Shown piece after piece: positions 6,012 through 7,429 of a stretch of 7,429 bases of DNA. Made by a program: the position numbers and the translations under genes. Under the pieces are notes generated by a model. That model did not search any database and had not been told where the DNA came from. It saw only the letters and a program-made list of their open reading frames with translations. The stretch comes from an uncultured Clostridia bacterium. GTDB lineage: Bacteria; Bacillota; Clostridia; Oscillospirales; Acutalibacteraceae. The stretch's first letter is position 1, and the number at the start of each line of letters is the position of its first letter. The DNA lies in contig CALDHV010000245.1 of the NCBI GenBank assembly GCA_937902305.1, positions 1 through 7,429 on the forward strand, given 5' to 3'.

Positions 6012-6562
6012 CCCTCCCGCAGATACGGGCGCATCATGGACATTGCCTCCTGTAGCTCGTCCATTTCCTCCTCGAGGATAGCCACCCGCTTACAGTATTG
6101 CGTGCATTGCTCGGTCAGCTCATCGTGCCACAGCACGATGACCAGCATAGAGGCGTAGAACAAAACGGTGGACAGCTTGCCAAACCATTTTGAGCCTTTG
6201 ACCTCGCATTTGCCGCGCAGGAGGATGATGCCACCGATCGTCTGTGCCACCTCTTTCCCGAGGCAAAGCGCGGCGAGCGGCCATATTTCCGTATAACGGG
6301 TGGTCAGGCAGATGACCACCATCACCTGCGTCAGCTTGTCGGCGATGGGGTCAAGTAGCTTGCCGCAGTCGGTGATCTGATTAAATCGGCGCGCGATAAA
6401 CCCATCCAGCGCATCGGACACTCCCGACAGCATCAGCACGGCAAACGCGAGCATATCGTGATGTGTTAAATACAGCACCGTAAAGACCGGCACCAGTGCC
6501 AGCCGCAACAGCGACAGTGTATTCGGAATATTCCACTTCCATTCAACATTCAAAACCTGCAT
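6008..6562 (-). CDS. pgsA: CDP-alcohol phosphatidyltransferase (PgsA-like)
   Basis: This 184-residue membrane enzyme carries the complete CDP-alcohol phosphatidyltransferase signature D-x2-D-G-x2-A-R-x8-G-x3-D-x3-D, at D50, D53, G54, A57, R58, G67, D71 and D75. The family moves a phosphatidyl group from CDP-diacylglycerol to an alcohol at the membrane. The opening NIPNTLSLLRLALVP (11-25) resembles PgsA, the phosphatidylglycerophosphate synthase that leads to phosphatidylglycerol, but the alcohol substrate cannot be read from sequence. Predicted membrane helices lie at about 16-33, 37-54, 78-90, 93-115 and 128-145. The last 35 residues, where the family normally has a sixth membrane helix, are strongly charged (LEEEMDELQEAM, 163-174). 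The ATG at 6562 has AGGCGG just upstream; an open frame extends further upstream into cvpA but lacks family similarity. The TGA overlaps the terminase ATG. Confidence 0.85.
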   Translation of the reverse strand: MQVLNVEWKWNIPNTLSLLRLALVPVFTVLYLTHHDMLAFAVLMLSGVSDALDGFIARRFNQITDCGKLLDPIADKLTQVMVVICLTTRYTEIWPLAALCLGKEVAQTIGGIILLRGKCEVKGSKWFGKLSTVLFYASMLVIVLWHDELTEQCTQYCKRVAILEEEMDELQEAMSMMRPYLREG

Positions 6563-6580
6563 AAAGCACCGCCTTGCTTT
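6563..6580 (-). promoter_or_regulatory. Small hairpin presenting the pgsA-like ribosome site
   Basis: On the minus strand AAAGCA-AGGCGG-TGCTTT lies directly before the ATG at 6562. The six-base arms are perfectly complementary and the six-base loop is the ribosome site itself. Such a loop could modulate ribosome access, but the stem is weak and may be chance. The arrangement is seen directly; any function is inferred. Confidence 0.35.
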
Positions 6581-6599
6581 TTGTAATAGTCCTCTGAAG

Positions 6600-7322
6600 T
6601 TATCCGATTTTCGTCCAAAGCACCTGCATTGCCTTGCCGAGCGGATTGAGCAAAATGATATTTTTGACCAGTATCGTGTTGCCGAGCATAGCATCATTGA
6701 TGAATGCGTCCGGCTTGCCGGATGCCGCCAATATCTGCAACACGCTGACATAGACAATGACCCAGATCAGACCGTTGAGAATACCGATCAGCGTACCGAG
6801 CGATTTGTTGAGCGTTTTCAGCACCGATACCGAGAACACCTTATCCAGTAATTTGAGCAGGATGAGGCAGACGATCATCAGAATGAGGAACAGCAACACG
6901 AACGCGATCATTTTGATGAGCGGCAGTAAGACCGGGCGCAGTACCTCGCCGGCGATTTTTTCACCGACATTGACCTGTGTGCCGCCGGTCAGCTTTTTCG
7001 TGACATCGGCACCGCCGGAAATGCCGTGCTTGTCGAGATAGTTGGTAATGAAGCCGGGTAGCTCCCCGAGCGCCTTATCCACATCGGCGGAAAGAGATTG
7101 CGTACCGGCGGCAGTCTCCTCGTCGATGGAGCTGATGATGGGCGGCGCGATGACCCGATCGTACAGGAACCCTGCGACCGCCGCGTTGAGCGCAAAGGCG
7201 AGAATGGCGGCCGCCGCAAAGGCAACAAGCTTCGAAACGGATTTGATAAAGCCGTTGTGATGTCCGAGCCAGATGCAGAGAACAAAAATTAGGATAACCA
7301 TTGCGTCTAACAGATATACCAT
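6600..7322 (-). CDS. cvpA: CvpA family membrane protein
   Basis: This is a 240-residue integral membrane protein of the CvpA (colicin V production) family. The N-terminus has the family pattern: a hydrophobic helix (about residues 3-20) starting at DAMVILIFVL and followed by a GxxxGFIKS turn (G20, G24). A second helix spans about 33-53. A soluble stretch of about 75 residues (54-129) comes next, longer than in the shortest family members, and then two more helices at about 130-157 and 176-200. The ATG at 7322 is preferred because AAGGAGG (7337-7331) lies 8 bases upstream; a TTG at 7328 is only 2 bases from it. CvpA proteins are host envelope proteins linked to colicin V export, envelope stress and biofilm, and their molecular role is unsettled. 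The gene sits 37 bases upstream of the phosphatidyltransferase gene on the same strand, which indicates a shared operon. Confidence 0.85.
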   Translation of the reverse strand: MVYLLDAMVILIFVLCIWLGHHNGFIKSVSKLVAFAAAAILAFALNAAVAGFLYDRVIAPPIISSIDEETAAGTQSLSADVDKALGELPGFITNYLDKHGISGGADVTKKLTGGTQVNVGEKIAGEVLRPVLLPLIKMIAFVLLFLILMIVCLILLKLLDKVFSVSVLKTLNKSLGTLIGILNGLIWVIVYVSVLQILAASGKPDAFINDAMLGNTILVKNIILLNPLGKAMQVLWTKIG

Positions 7323-7335
7323 TGCCAAGTCCTCC

Positions 7336-7428
7336 TTATGTCAGTAGCGAAGAATAGGGAGCGATGAGCGGATTGATCCCGTTCAGGGCGCGGATCAGCA
7401 GTGAACGGTCGATGGTGTCCGCCGTGAT
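7336..7428 (-). CDS. 3' end of an unrecognised gene upstream of cvpA (partial)
   Basis: An open frame enters from the right edge and ends at TAA (7338-7336). The visible 30 residues end in NPLIAPYSSLLT. I do not recognise the family. The stop lies directly at the AAGGAGG ribosome site of the CvpA gene, so the two genes are almost certainly co-transcribed and perhaps translationally coupled. The frame is supported by this tight junction and by the lack of stops, but 30 codons are too few to name a product. The rest of the gene is outside the window. Confidence 0.6.
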   Translation of the reverse strand: MTADTIDRSLLIRALNGINPLIAPYSSLLT

Positions 7429-7429
7429 G

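Noticed and set aside
600..6020. Phage attachment repeats at the two borders of the head module
   Set aside because: I compared the sequence around 6000-6020 with that around 600-905 and saw no shared direct repeat; also no integrase is present.
6563..6757. Upstream extension of the PgsA-like protein by 65 residues
   Set aside because: The extension overlaps the CvpA coding end, has unlikely composition, and the ATG at 6562 has its own ribosome site and starts where the family starts.

Overview
The window looks like chromosomal DNA of a Gram-positive bacterium of the Bacillota, probably a moderately GC-rich Clostridia member of the Oscillospirales type. The reasons are strong AGGAGG-like ribosome sites, a sigma-A-type promoter, GC-rich coding DNA against AT-rich gaps, and phage genes of the type found in Firmicutes phages. 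The assignment rests on style, not on a marker gene. Every supported gene is on the minus strand, so the order of transcription runs from high to low coordinates.

Right end (about 7430-6008): the last 30 codons of an unrecognised gene, then a CvpA-family membrane protein, then a PgsA-like CDP-alcohol phosphatidyltransferase. These look like ordinary host genes in one operon.

Middle (6011-906): a compact phage head module follows with no gap, because the terminase ATG overlaps the phosphatidyltransferase TGA. The order is PBSX-type terminase large subunit, a 68-residue single-pass membrane protein, portal protein, an 18-codon mini-ORF with a near-perfect ribosome site, a short scaffold-like coiled-coil protein, major capsid protein, head-tail connector and a 40-residue TTG-start protein. 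All frames are intact. No tail, lysis, integrase, repressor, protease or small-terminase gene is present here, and I found no promoter or terminator separating the module from the host genes upstream. The set could build a DNA-packaging capsid but no tail.

Left part (905-493, no protein gene): a 276-bp element (629-904) made of a 27-bp terminal inverted repeat enclosing two long imperfect hairpins. It lies between the last cassette gene and a minus-strand intrinsic terminator (586-628). Immediately beyond is a sigma-A-like promoter (543-571) for a secreted protein with a signal peptide and a beta-sandwich, carbohydrate-binding-like start. That gene runs off the window at position 1.

Most notable are the head-only cassette wired into a cvpA-pgsA operon, the unusual charged C-terminus of the PgsA-like protein at the junction, the membrane protein between terminase and portal, and the three-stem repeat element. 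A domesticated capsid or a capsid-forming satellite would fit. An ordinary prophage rearranged so that its tail genes are gone or elsewhere also fits, and sequence alone cannot decide.
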